Part shown: positions 11,130 through 20,710 of the stretch, piece after piece | Numbering within the stretch: the stretch's first letter is position 1 | Layout: every line of letters starts with the position of its first letter | Origin: Galeopsis tetrahit | Lineage: Eukaryota > Streptophyta > Magnoliopsida > Lamiales > Lamiaceae | NCBI GenBank assembly: GCA_963675135.1 | Contig: OY776123.1 | Coordinates: 17,577,840 to 17,641,839 of the forward strand | Reading direction: 5' to 3' | DNA: 64,000 nt | The notes under the pieces: generated by a model | Told to the model about the DNA's origin: nothing | Databases searched by the model: none | Seen by the model: only the letters and a program-made list of their open reading frames with translations | Made by a program: the position numbers and the translations under genes

Positions 11130-11157
11130 TATATATATATATATATATATATATATT
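11130..11157. repeat. (AT)n microsatellite
   Basis: Uninterrupted AT dinucleotides of about 28 bases. Confidence 0.9.
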
Positions 11158-11242
11158 TCATCAACATTTTAATTTATAATTTCCTAAATTCCTAATGATG
11201 AGTGATTTACTTTAATAGTTTATATACCTATTTAAGTTATTA

Positions 11243-11545
11243 CTCCCTCCATTTACATACAGATAAATGATGTTTTAGTATTTTTTTTTTAGTGAAATTA
11301 AAAAGAAATATGTATTAACAATTTTTTCTTAATTAATAAATAATTATTTATTATAATATTTAATTTTAACATGCCATAAAAATTAACTTCTCACATCTCT
11401 AAAGTTAAGAATGAAAGATAATTAAGTAATAAAAATAAATTAAAAATTATGAGTATTTTTTAAAATTAAAGAAGCTTAAAATAAAAAATATATATATTTA
11501 ATTATGTACAGCAATAAAACTGCCATTTATTTGTAAAAAAGAGAG
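11243..11545. mobile_element. Stowaway-type MITE, 303 bp
   Basis: The left end CTCCCTCC...ACAGATAAATGA is mirrored by the right end ...CATTTATTTGTAAAAAAGAGAG. Both ends are flanked by TA (11241-11242 and 11546-11547). CTCCCTC ends and a TA target site are the hallmarks of Tc1/mariner-derived Stowaway MITEs. It lies about 450 bp upstream of gene 2. Confidence 0.75.
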
Positions 11546-11864
11546 TATAATTATATTATCTAGAATGTTATTGACATTGTGGTTTCGATTCCACTTTCCA
11601 AGCATGATACGTCATAAAGTACTTTAAAATTAAGGGAAGAAGGCAGCTACTTGGAAACTTCTGATATTGCCCATGTAGTCTGACTGACATTTATTTTCTC
11701 AATTAAATTTATTTGAAATTCACATATCCATGACTTGAGAATTTAATCTTGACCAGAATAAAATACAGTATATAATGAAGAACAAAGAAATTCAAAGTTG
11801 GCAGTTTTAATATAGTATATTTCCTTGAAATAAACACAAAATATTAAATATTTATGAAGTCACC

Positions 11865-11904
11865 CGGCTTTGTTGACCTCAATAATTTCCCCTCCCTTAT
11901 AAAA
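11865..11904 (+). promoter_or_regulatory. Core promoter of gene 2: W-box plus TATA box
   Basis: The conserved stretch runs from CCCGGCTTTGTTGACCTC to CCCTTATAAAA. TTGACC is at 11873-11878 and TATAAAA at 11898-11904, 89 bp before the ATG at 11993. Confidence 0.75.
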
Positions 11905-11992
11905 TCTCAGTAGAAATTTGCAAATTCCATCATCATTCCCTCTCTCTAAAAAAAGAAGCACACAGTACACACATACTGCAGTACGTACTAGA

Positions 11993-12370
11993 ATGGAACT
12001 CATCCCATTTTATGGAAGGAGAAGATCAGGGTACAACAGATTGTCACCTAAAAACAGAAGAAACATGAAAGTGAGTCGGCTTGGAGGCGTGAAGCGGTCG
12101 TGGCGGCTAAGGCTGGCGCCGAAGCTGCGGCTAGTGTCGCCGGTGAAACTGTTGTACAAATTGAAGAGTGCGTACACGAACATGATGCTGAGACTGGCGA
12201 CCAACACAGGGACCTCAAACAGCAACAATGTTTTTGGTACGAAAAGGATTCCAAAGTCTAAAGACGCTAAAATGGAACATTCTAGAACCGAGTTCGAAAA
12301 CAGACTTGTTTTTGAGATTTACAAGTCCATCTCAGCTTCTCTTGAATTAGGTTACACCAAACAATATTGA
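11993..12370 (+). CDS. Small basic protein, tandem family copy 2 (125 aa)
   Basis: Close paralogue of the gene at 759-1139, with the same blocks in the same order: KVSRLG, RSWRLRLAPKLRLVSPVKLLYKLK, TNMML, TSNSNNVFG, FENRLVFEIYKS. An upstream in-frame ATG at 11918 would add 25 residues, but that stretch corresponds to the 5' leader of the other copies, so I start at 11993, where the paralogues start (MELI). It is intronless, strongly basic and without signal peptide or membrane segment. High similarity to copy 1 along the whole length suggests recent duplication or gene conversion. Function unknown. Confidence 0.85.
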   Translation: MELIPFYGRRRSGYNRLSPKNRRNMKVSRLGGVKRSWRLRLAPKLRLVSPVKLLYKLKSAYTNMMLRLATNTGTSNSNNVFGTKRIPKSKDAKMEHSRTEFENRLVFEIYKSISASLELGYTKQY

Positions 12371-12776
12371 TCTTTTGTTTGGCTACGCTTTAATTTTTAC
12401 GGAATTGTACGTGTTTAATTCAAGATTGAATTTTTTTATTGATGGATCATATGTTAAGTTGTAAAAATATGTACTATATTTTTTATTATTTTATTCATTG
12501 TGCTTGATTACCTTTACATTTGCACTCAATTTTAAGTAAATTACAAAAACCAAGTGTTTTAAGTAGTTTGTGTGTATAGAAATATTTGAGCTCAATTTCA
12601 TTAAAAAAGGAATCGATGACTTTTAGTCACATATATAAGCGAATGAGGGCTGTAATGAAAATTTCCAAATCTTATAGCCTCAAAACGAAGTTCAAATTGT
12701 GGATGCCTCTTTTTTTTTTCGGCCACTATATATTTCCAGCGTGCAAAGATAACAATGTTTCAATTTATGCCCCCTG
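12371..12776. other. 3' flank of gene 2
   Basis: AT-rich DNA without a gene. It resembles 15160-15430 (shared GTTTGG-TA-GCTTT, GAATTGTACG, TAAGTAAATTACAAAAACCA and TTGAG-CTCAATTTC words), evidence that this segment was duplicated. Confidence 0.6.
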
Positions 12777-13160
12777 AGTTTTTTCTTTTTTTTAAAGGAA
12801 AAATGAATTATATTAACAGAGTACTAGAGGTACTCAAAATAGGCAGAGCTGAGTTTTTTCTTTTTTTTAACAGTAGAATGAATTATACTCCCCCTCCATA
12901 AAAAGTAGTCTCATTTGCCTTATATTCTTTGTCCACCAAATGTAGTCCTATACACTTTATGAAAACTATCACCCTTCAACCTTCACTTAATTACTCAATT
13001 TGCCATCAACTTTATTCACAATGGACCCCACAATACACTATAATACCCTTACTTTATCTACTCTACATTTTTCTTAAAACTTGTGTCCCTCCTCCATGGG
13101 ACTACATTTGGTGGATGGAGGGAGTATTAACAGAGTACTGGAGGTACTCAAAATAGGTAG
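12777..13160. repeat. Tandem duplication of about 75 bp, one copy holding a MITE
   Basis: The segment at about 12777-12850 (GAGTTTTTTC...ATGAATTATA...TACTCAAAATAGGCAGAG) is repeated at 12851-12887 and continues after the MITE at 13125-13160. The first copy has no MITE and shows the empty site. On the minus strand the unit resembles the 3' ends of the LINEs in this window (ATTCATTTTTCCTTTAAAAA), so it is probably a LINE 3' tail. Confidence 0.65.
12888..13124. mobile_element. Stowaway MITE, 237 bp, with a local empty site
   Basis: The ends CTCCCCCTCCATA and TGGATGGAGGGAG are inverted repeats flanked by TA (12886-12887 and 13125-13126). Comparison with the neighbouring repeat copy at 12777-12850, which reads ATGAATTATATTAACAG straight through, gives the empty site directly. 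Confidence 0.85.
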
Positions 13161-13620
13161 AGTTACATGATAGAAATCACGGGGGCTAGGGCGATAGTGG
13201 ACCAGCAAAAAAGGATTAGCTCACAATAGTGAAAGGAAATTGAAGAATTACAGAAATTATTGTGATATAACAAGCTACACATCTTGGCTCTGACCTCGTC
13301 AAAAGTCTTTTCCAGTTTAATGCAGCACCTAAGGCATTCCAAAATGGACTCCCAGCGCTCCAATGTGAAGCTGGTTTATTGGTTATACTGCAAGTAGAAC
13401 AAAACAAACTGCATGGACCATATATTGGTTATTGAATTCCTCAGTCCCTTTTAAACATGGACTAAGAAAAAGATGCCAAGAAAGTCTGGAATAGACGACC
13501 AAGAGGCATTACAAGTAGGACTAGGATCAGATAAAAAAACAAAAAAAAAAGTGAGTTCATGAGCCACTACATTAAGCCCAAGCAAGGGAGAAATTAAACA
13601 CAAAGAAGTTCTTTAATCTC
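13161..13620 (-). other. Unidentified fragment, possibly LINE-derived
   Basis: Less AT-rich than its surroundings. Minus-strand frames of about 60 aa (13163-13363, 13216-13407) contain Cys and Trp but match nothing I recognise. Its position just upstream of a LINE-3'-end-like repeat on the minus strand suggests a decayed LINE segment. Weak evidence. Confidence 0.3.
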
Positions 13621-13889
13621 TTTAAAGACCGGCCGGAAGATCGACTTAGCATAAAACAATGATCACATTTTCTCAAATGATATTTTTGTAGTCTCCTCGA
13701 TCAAATTCAATTATTTTAATAAGCATATTTTTTTTTAATTTACTCTTATTATTATTTTTTTTTTATCGTGCATCCATCACCAAATTTACAAAAAATAATA
13801 CTCCTGATTTATTGCCTTCCAAAATAATTATTGAAATTTGATTATGTGTAATTTTTTGTGTTACATTATTAATACTGTATTGAGTATTA

Positions 13890-14100
13890 ATTAATTTTAA
13901 TTTCCATGGTATATATATTTTCATAATGGTTATACTACTAATTATCCAGAATTAATAACCCTCCAAATCGTTGTCTCCAAGCAATGCATGGTACACTCAT
14001 AAGTCATAAGGCTTGAAAAACTAGAAAATAACACAAATTACAGAGAAGAAATGAAAAAAGAGAAGATGGCGGCTAGCAGCAACTTGGCAACTTCTGATAA
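13890..14100 (+). repeat. Duplicated upstream block of gene 3
   Basis: TTTTAATTTCCATGGTA, CATAATGGTTATACTA, CCCTCCAAA-GTTGTCTC and GCAATGCATG words here recur in the same order at about 16030-16115. The following part (GAAAACTAGAAAATAAC ... ATGGCGGCTAGCAGCAAC) recurs at about 20283-20380. The second copy is thus split by the minus-strand LINE. Confidence 0.8.
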
Positions 14101-14302
14101 TTCCTCTTTTTTTTTTTAATTAAATTTATTGGAAATTCATGATTCACTCATATTAATATACATCCAAAACTTGAGGATTCTATTATTGACCACCTATTCT
14201 TGACCAGAACATACAAGCTCAACATAACTGACCAGTTTTATATATAATATTTCCTTTTAAATAAACACAAAATATAAAATATTTATGCAGTCACCCACCC
14301 CC

Positions 14303-14340
14303 GGCTTTGTTGACCTCAATAATTTCCCCTCCCTTATAAA
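14303..14340 (+). promoter_or_regulatory. Core promoter of gene 3: W-box plus TATA box
   Basis: GGCTTTGTTGACCTCAATAA, then CCCTTATAAA. TTGACC is at 14310-14315 and TATAAA at 14335-14340, 57 bp before the ATG. Confidence 0.75.
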
Positions 14341-14396
14341 TTCTCTTCAGCATTAATTTGAAAATTCACCTCTAAAAAACACACATTGATCAGACA

Positions 14397-14672
14397 ATGG
14401 AAATCATTACAAGAAGTGGAATTAGTCGTCAATGGACAAGAAGATCCCGAAGAAGCATGAAAGTAGCTCGGCTTGGAGCTGAGAAGCGCATGCGGCTTGT
14501 GTCGCCAGTGACACTATGGGTCAAAATGAAGAATGCTTACACCAACTGGATGCACAAAAACACTACCAATCAAAGGGAGGATTATACCAGAACTGAGTTC
14601 GAAAATAGACTTGTTTTTGAGATTTACAAGTCAATGTCAGCTTCTCTTGAATTAGGTTACAACAACCCGTAA
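14397..14672 (+). CDS. Small basic protein, tandem family copy 3 (91 aa)
   Basis: A shorter family member: KVARLG (22-27), LVSPVTLWVKMKNAYTNWM (34-52), FENRLVFEIYKSM (68-80). Compared with copies 1 and 2 it lacks the SWRLRLAPKL stretch and most of the Ser/Asn linker; the C-terminal block is intact. It is intronless, basic, and has the family promoter. With copy 4 it forms a second subgroup (N-terminus ME-IT-G-ISRQWT). Function unknown. Confidence 0.8.
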   Translation: MEIITRSGISRQWTRRSRRSMKVARLGAEKRMRLVSPVTLWVKMKNAYTNWMHKNTTNQREDYTRTEFENRLVFEIYKSMSASLELGYNNP

Positions 14673-15102
14673 TTTTTTTTTACCCATAGATGTGATTTTA
14701 TATGGATTTTTTGAGTATACAATTTGGGGGGAATTTCCTTTACATAAATATGTAATCTCTTCGGTGTTATTATTGGTTAATTACTGCAATTTTACATAAA
14801 TAATGGAGTACAGTGTTTTTATAGTCATCCTTAATTTAATTAACTTCATACGTATTGACAACCGACAAGTTTGCTCTTAACTAACGGTTAGATTTTCATA
14901 TTCCACTTTTCGTGTTCCACTGATATTCCATTGTTCTAAATTTTTAACACGTGTTGTCCTCAATATTATAAGATATGTATTGTTTTTTAATATGACACAT
15001 GTCAATCATCAATATAATGAAATTAGATGTGAAACACCAAAATTGGAACAAATGATCACCCGATTAACTAATGAATAATCCTTTTAGCACATTCCATGAT
15101 TT
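14673..15102. other. 3' flank of gene 3
   Basis: No gene seen. The first part is the likely 3' UTR (it resembles the flank of gene 4: TACATAAATATGTAATCT-TTCGG-TTATTATTGG). The rest, 14870-15100, is unplaced AT-rich DNA. Confidence 0.6.
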
Positions 15103-15300
15103 TAGGTTACAGTAACACCAAACCATAATCATCATAGACTTAATGCAAGTAATTATATTGTTTTTGTTTGGTTATGCTTTTTAACAGAATTGTACGGACG
15201 TGTTTAATTCAAAAGCGAACTTTTTTATTGACGGATATGTTTGTACTGTAGTTTGGATTTAACTAAGGAAATATCGATAAGTTGCTATATACTGTAAATT
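15103..15300 (+). pseudogene. Relic tail of a fifth family copy
   Basis: TTAGGTTACAG-TAACACCAAACCATAAT at about 15104-15131 corresponds to the last codons of copy 2 (TTAGGTTACACCAAACAATATTGA). It is followed by the copy-2-type 3' flank (GTTTGGTTATGCTTT, GAATTGTACGG-CGTGTTTAATTCAA). The N-terminal and central coding parts are gone. Together with the downstream similarity to the gene 2 flank, this shows that a gene 2 type copy once stood upstream of gene 4. Confidence 0.65.
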
Positions 15301-16030
15301 GTAAGTAAATTACAAAAACCACGTCTTTAACTTTATCTTTATCCTACAGAGAATTCTTAATTACTAATATGTAAAAATGTAGTTTGGGTGTTTATAAATA
15401 TTTGAGTCTCAATTTCTATTAAAAAAAAAAAAGAGTTGTAGGTGAATTAATTCTCTGAAATTAAGCTGCAATATAACAAGTTGATTATAGACATGCATTA
15501 AGAGAAAAAAAAGGGAAACACAATTGCAGATAAGTTTTGATGGAAACTGATGCTGTATTTTCAATATTCATATGACTAGGTTAGGGACAAAGTGGTTAGG
15601 GTACACTCAAAATGGTTGTAATTAATATCAAAGAGAATTTATGAAAGCCCAATTAAGCTGGGATAACAGAAAAAAAGGACCGGAAGATCACAATGCATAA
15701 ATCAATCACATTCTTCCAAGATCTATGCATGTTTTTTTTTTTTTTTTCCACTTATTATTTTATCAGTCTCACTTAATTTACAAGAAATTAATTTATAGAG
15801 ATGTAAAACACCCCTCCAGGTTTTGCCTTCCAAAATAATTATAAAAATTTGATTCTATATATGTAATTTTTTATACTTAAAGTTTATTAATAAAATAATT
15901 TTTATTTTAAGGATGTAAAAAGTATTGTGGAACATTTTGGAGGGATCGAGTATTACATTAATAATATTTATCTCGAACTGTTAATTTATCTATAATATAC
16001 ATATATAGTATGACTACGAGCTAGTATGAA
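15301..16030. other. Intergenic DNA, duplicated flank
   Basis: 15301-15430 matches the gene 2 3' flank. The GGACCGGAAGATC word near 15680 matches GGCCGGAAGATC near 13632. No gene was seen. A T-run lies at 15731-15748. Confidence 0.55.
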
Positions 16031-16175
16031 TTAATTTTAATTTCCATGGTATTTTCATAATGGTTATACTAGAATTAATACCCTCCAAAGTGTTGTCTCC
16101 CAGCAATGCATGATAGTATGATACTCATCATTTTTTTTTAGGGGAAAATAGAATTTCATTACGTGGAAAGAGTAG

Positions 16176-17742
16176 GGGAAATAATTTTTTTTACGTCCCA
16201 TAATTTTACAACTTTTCTAAAAACGTCCCAAAAAAGTTAAGTTTTCCAATTACGCCCCCAATTTTAGCTAACCTTTTCAATTACGTCCCAAAGTCACCGG
16301 AAACATCAAAACGACGTCGTATTATGTCATGGTTACGACGTCGTTTTGATTTTCCGACGACTTTGGGACGCAATTGAAAAAGTTAGCTAAAATTTGGGAC
16401 GTAATTGAAAAACTTAATTTTTTTGGGACGTTTTTGAAAAAATAGAATAGTTATGGACCTAAAAATATATTTTATTGAAATTGTTTGATTAATTGATTGT
16501 ATATGTTTATATACTTTTTTTTTTTTAAATTTATATACTTGATATTTATATACTTTTTTTTTAAAAATTTTTTTTGTAATGCAAATCTAAACAAATAAAT
16601 TTACTTATATTTTATTATCGGTATATCCTCGTCGCCATAAAGGTATATAATCGAGATATATATATATATATATATATATATTATTTATATAAATAAATTA
16701 GTAATTATAGTTTTTGGATAATATTAAATAGTATGTTATCACATTTATTTATTTTATAATAATTTTAGCCTTTATTTCATTCAATTTTAGAACATAAAAT
16801 TATACTGAATAGAATTACATGATATTTTATTAACATATTATATTTATGGTCATTAATATTAGCATAATTCCTTATGGTAATTATTAATTATTAATATTTT
16901 TATTTTTTAAATTTAAATTTAAATCAATTCACAATTCTTAATTAATATGGATATATGAAATTTTATTATCTATTTATTTATTTATTTATTTATTATTACT
17001 CATTATTTTTAAAGTAAATAATTTTAATATTAATTTATCTTATACAATTAAAAAAATTTAGCCTTTATTTCGTTCAATTTTAGAATATAAAATTATACTG
17101 AACAGAATTACATGATATTTTGTTAAATATTATATTTATGGTCATTAATATTAGCATAATTTCTTATGGTAATTATTAATTTTTATATTTAATTTTTAAA
17201 ATTTTTTACAGTTCAATCTATTCATAATTTTTAATTAATACGGAGTATATGAAATTTTATTATCAATCTATTTATTTATTTATTATTATTAATTATTTTT
17301 AAAGTAGATGATTATAATTTTAATATTAATTTATATTATACAATTCAAAATTTTAATATTAGTGTACATTTTAATATATTATATGTGTATATAATAATTC
17401 AATGAAATATTATACGGAATATATAATATTGTCATATTTATTAGTGTTAAAATTTTATTAGTTACATATTTTTTTAATTTTTTCAAAAATGTCCCAAAAA
17501 AGTTAAGTTTTCCAATTACGTCCCAAATTTTAGGTAACTTTTTCAATTACGTCCCAAAGTCGCCGAAAAATCAAAACGACGTCGTAACCATGACATAATA
17601 CGACGTCGTTTTGATGTTTTCGGCGACTTTGGGACGTAATTGAAAAAGTTAGCAAAAATTTTGGACGTAATTGAAAAACTTAACTTTTTTTGGACGTTTT
17701 TGTAAAAGTTGTAAAGATATGGGACGTAAAAAATTATTTCCC
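16176..17742. mobile_element. MULE-type element with self-palindromic terminal repeats
   Basis: Terminal inverted repeats of roughly 270 bp (16176-16450 and 17463-17742) start GGGAAATAAT and are flanked by a perfect 9-bp duplication AAAGAGTAG (16167-16175 and 17743-17751), as in Mutator-like elements. Each arm is itself an inverted repeat around a GACGTC-containing centre (AAAACGACGTCGT near 16308-16350 and 17570-17612). ACGTCCCA words recur through the arms. The core is AT-rich, non-coding, and contains a tandem duplication (period about 294 bp, near 16777 and 17072) and an (AT)n run at 16651-16682. Confidence 0.85.
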
Positions 17743-17760
17743 AAAGAGTAGGCTCACGCC

Positions 17761-18468
17761 TTACATCACTGATAACAAGCGAAATACAATGTTGAGGGAC
17801 TTCTTCAATACAAATTTCCTCCATTTTAATCTATTCTCAACATGAGCCAAAAAGTGGGCCACTTTGTTCGCCTCTCGCTGGGTGAAATAGAACGAGAAAC
17901 TATTTAGCCCCCGCGCCAGTTTTCGGATGTCTTCAACGACCATCATCACGAGGGTTTCCAGCTCCATTTCATCCTTGAGAGCCTTGATCAGTGCCTGGGA
18001 GTCGGACTCCACCTCCATGTCTCGGATACCACACTCCGTAGCCCGAGTAAGTGCAAAACGCAAGGCAATAGCTTCTAGTAGCGTACTGTTTCCCCGAGCC
18101 CTTGTTCGTCGGCTCCCCAAGGATAAGATTTCACCTGCATCATTCTGGATCACAAAACCCAAACCGATGGATCCATTCTCAAAAGTGGTTGCATCCGAAT
18201 TTAGTTTGTTTCTTCCGGGTGGTGGGAGTATCTTTGTTTCCTCTTTACGATTTCTTACCCTGCTACCTCCCTGTCTTTCGTCTTTTTGGGATAGCTCATG
18301 GATGAGCGTGATCGCGTTGCTTGCCTGCTTTGTCGGGTTTGGTTTCAGGTTTTCGAAGATAAATTTGTTTCGGGCCACCCAAATATTGTAAGTCATAGCC
18401 GCGAACAGAGCCAAACCTTCACTTGGAAGACGATCCATCAAATCCCCGAACACGCTCTTGAAACTCAT
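17761..18468 (-). pseudogene. LINE RNase H domain (235-aa open frame)
   Basis: An open frame with the order expected of a plant LINE RNase H: KLNSDATTF (first Asp), IGLGFVIQNDAGEI, LLEAIALRFAL (Glu), MEVESDSQALI (Asp) and FYFTQREANKVAHFLAHV (late N/H region). The domain by itself looks intact. It would degrade the RNA strand of the cDNA hybrid, but the element is truncated at its 5' end and so cannot be autonomous. Confidence 0.8.
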
Positions 18469-18487
18469 AGCTAGGATGTTTCGGAAA

Positions 18488-18922
18488 TCAAGGTGTATCA
18501 GAGATTGCCCCCACGTGTGGATAGCATGTGGGCAGGTAAGAAGTGCATGATTTATATTTTATATACTCATTTGGGTGCCCACATAGGGCACAAACACAGT
18601 TTGTTGCCATTCCCCTTTTCACTAGATTCACAAGGGTAGAGAGTGCATTAACACATGCACGCCAAACGAAATGTCGTGTGCTCGGTGGGATGTTGAGCGT
18701 CCATATCCTGCCCCAGATAGTCGCTAGGCTGCTCCCCGATGGAATGTTTCTCCCCCTGTTTGAGAACATCCTCATTGCCATGTGGTACGCGAATTTTAGC
18801 GTGAACTTACCGTTTTTCGATCCCGTCCAGACTATCTTATCTGGGATTTCACGGTTACTTAGGGGCATTTCAACAATGCAATTGACATCATCTTCAGTGA
18901 AGCAGCTCCTCAATCTGTCCAT
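18488..18922 (-). pseudogene. LINE zinc-binding region (zf-RVT-like)
   Basis: Minus frame with NREIPDKIVWTGSKNGKFTLKFAYHM, then IWTLNIPPSTRHFVWRACVNAL and CALCGHPNE, the usual segment between reverse transcriptase and RNase H. The last part leaves the expected frame (expected E-HL--C--), so there is a frameshift near 18540. Confidence 0.75.
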
Positions 18923-19135
18923 TTTCCAAGAGTGTGAAGTTTCCTCAATGAAATCTGAGACAAGGCTGGATTCATTAGTGTCGTGATCCGGCCGCTAGGG
19001 TTGATGAAATCCTTCATTCCAGATCCACCTCTCACCATAGCATCTGATAGATTTACCATCTCCCACGTGCCACACACTCCCAGCCCGTACGGGGAGTGTA
19101 TGAACCTCCAGCATTGCTTCGCCACCATGGCGAGA

Positions 19136-20282
19136 TTAAAGTAGAAGAGCTCCCGAAACCCAGGTCCCTCCCACCCTCTTCGATCGAGTGGCCCTGTCCC
19201 AACAAATCCACTGAGTTTTCCTCTCGTTTCCGATTGCTCCCCAATAGAATTTTGCAATTGCCCGTTCTATCTCCCCACAAAGAGAGTGTGGGAGAAGAAA
19301 ACAACTCATGGTATACGTGGGTATTGCTTGGATAACCACTTTTAAGAGCACTTCACGCCCGGCCTTTGAAAGAGCTTTCTCCTTCCAACCCTTAAGGCGA
19401 CTAAGAATCCGCTCGACAAACTTCCTAAAAACCTGAGATTTTGATTTCCCAACCAAGGTGGGCAGCCCCAAATATTTGGAATATGTATCCACCCTTCTTG
19501 CTCCGAGTTGTCTCACAAATTCCTCTCTCCTGCCTTCCTCAATATTATCACTGACCGACAATTCAGATTTCTCCAAGTTAACACACTGCCCCGAGGCTGC
19601 CTCATAGATTTCAATAATCTCCTTAACTTTGTTTTTCACCTCACTTTGGGAGGCCTTGAGGACGAGAATACTATTGTCGGCGAAAAAAAAGTGGGAGATC
19701 GGTGGGGCTCGTCTCGAGACTTTGAATCCTGTAATTTCCCCATGAGCTTCCGCCTGCTGAATAAGTGAGGAAAAACCTTCTGCACAAAGAAGAAAAAGAT
19801 AAGGAGATAGGAGTTCTCCTTGTCGGAGCCCCCTTTGAGGAGAGAAGGGTGTTGAGGGCTGGCCTTTTATAAGAAGAGAGTAAGAGACAGTAGTACACAT
19901 CGCATCACCAAATTTATCCATTCCTGATCAAAACCTAATTTTCGACACATTTCCTCAAGAAAACTCCACTCGACTCTATCGTAAGCCTTGCTCATATCAA
20001 GTTTAAGTGCAAGTGAGCCCTTTTTTCCTAGTTTTTTCTTTTTCATGGAGTGGAAAATTTTAAAAGCGATAACGGCATTGTCCACAATAAGCCTATTTGG
20101 GATGATGACACTTTGGTGGGGGGCAATAATTTTATCCAGTATCATTTTCAAGCGATTTTCTATGAATTTTGTGATCATTCGAAAAATGACATTGCATATG
20201 CTCATGGGTCTAAAATCTTTTGCAGTTTCAGGGGGCTTTTCAGCTTTGGAATAAGGACTATATGAGTGAGGTTAAGGGGAAG
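19136..20282 (-). pseudogene. LINE reverse transcriptase, catalytic Asp lost
   Basis: Two overlapping minus frames. The first (20205-19867, readable from about 20280) has RPMSICNVIFRMITK, LIVDNAVIAFKIFHSM and LKLDMSKAYDRVEWSFLEEM. After a frameshift near 19900 the second (19921-19136) has RGLRQGELLSPYLFLLCAEG and HFFFADNSILVLKAS. The active-site box is FADN instead of FADD (codon AAT, 19673-19675), so one of the two metal-binding Asp residues is gone. Further on: KYLGLPTLVGKSK and GWKEKALSKAGREVLLK. Confidence 0.85.
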
Positions 20283-20380
20283 AAAACTAGAAAATAACAA
20301 AAAGAAGTACAGAGAGAGAATTAAAAATGAAAAAAAGGGAAGATAGGGCCAGATGGCGGCTAGCAGCAACCTGGCAGCTT
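20283..20380 (+). repeat. Second half of the duplicated gene 4 upstream block
   Basis: GAAAACTAGAAAATAAC and GATGGCGGCTAGCAGCAAC match the gene 3 upstream region at about 14020-14085. This marks the right edge of the LINE insertion. Confidence 0.75.
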
Positions 20381-20564
20381 CTGATAATTCAATTTAAAAA
20401 AAAAAAAAAAATTATCGGGAATTAATTCATGTATACATCCAAAACTTGAGGATTCTTATATTGACCAGAGTATATTTAATAATCAAGAACATACAAACTC
20501 AACATAAATGAGTATTAGTATAATACTTGGTTTAAATAAACACAAAATATGCAGTCACCCACCC

Positions 20565-20603
20565 GGCTTTGTTGACCTCAATAATTTCCCCCTCCCTTAT
20601 AAA
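20565..20603 (+). promoter_or_regulatory. Core promoter of gene 4: W-box plus TATA box
   Basis: CCCGGCTTTGTTGACCTCAA, then CCCTTATAAA. TTGACC is at 20572-20577 and TATAAA at 20598-20603, 108 bp before the ATG. The core survives although the LINE removed the sequence beyond about 290 bp upstream to a distance of 4 kb. Confidence 0.75.
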
Positions 20604-20710
20604 TTCCCTTTAGCATTAATTTGCAAATTCACATCATCATCATCCCCTCTCTCTCTCTAAAAAAAAAAAAAAAAAAAAGCAGACAGAGCAAGCTATCGAT
20701 CAATCAGACA

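Larger units (their letters stand above)
10515..11864. other. Intergenic DNA upstream of gene 2
   Basis: AT-rich sequence with a T-run near 10580, an (AT)n microsatellite (11130-11157) and a Stowaway-type MITE (11243-11545). No gene was seen. Confidence 0.6.
16131..20282 (-). mobile_element. 5'-truncated LINE (minus strand) in the gene 4 upstream region
   Basis: The minus-strand order is reverse transcriptase (20282-19136), zinc-binding region (18922-18488), RNase H (18468-17761), 3' end, and an A-tail seen as the T-run 16131-16139. The 5' part (ORF1, endonuclease) is missing; the first readable residues are PLNLTHIVLIPK near 20280. The flanks match two adjoining parts of the gene 3 upstream block, so the LINE interrupted the duplicated upstream region of gene 4. 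A MULE (16176-17742) later entered its 3' end. Confidence 0.85.

Noticed and set aside
19053..19335. Minus- and plus-strand frames overlapping the LINE reverse transcriptase
   Set aside because: Shadow frames without conserved motifs.
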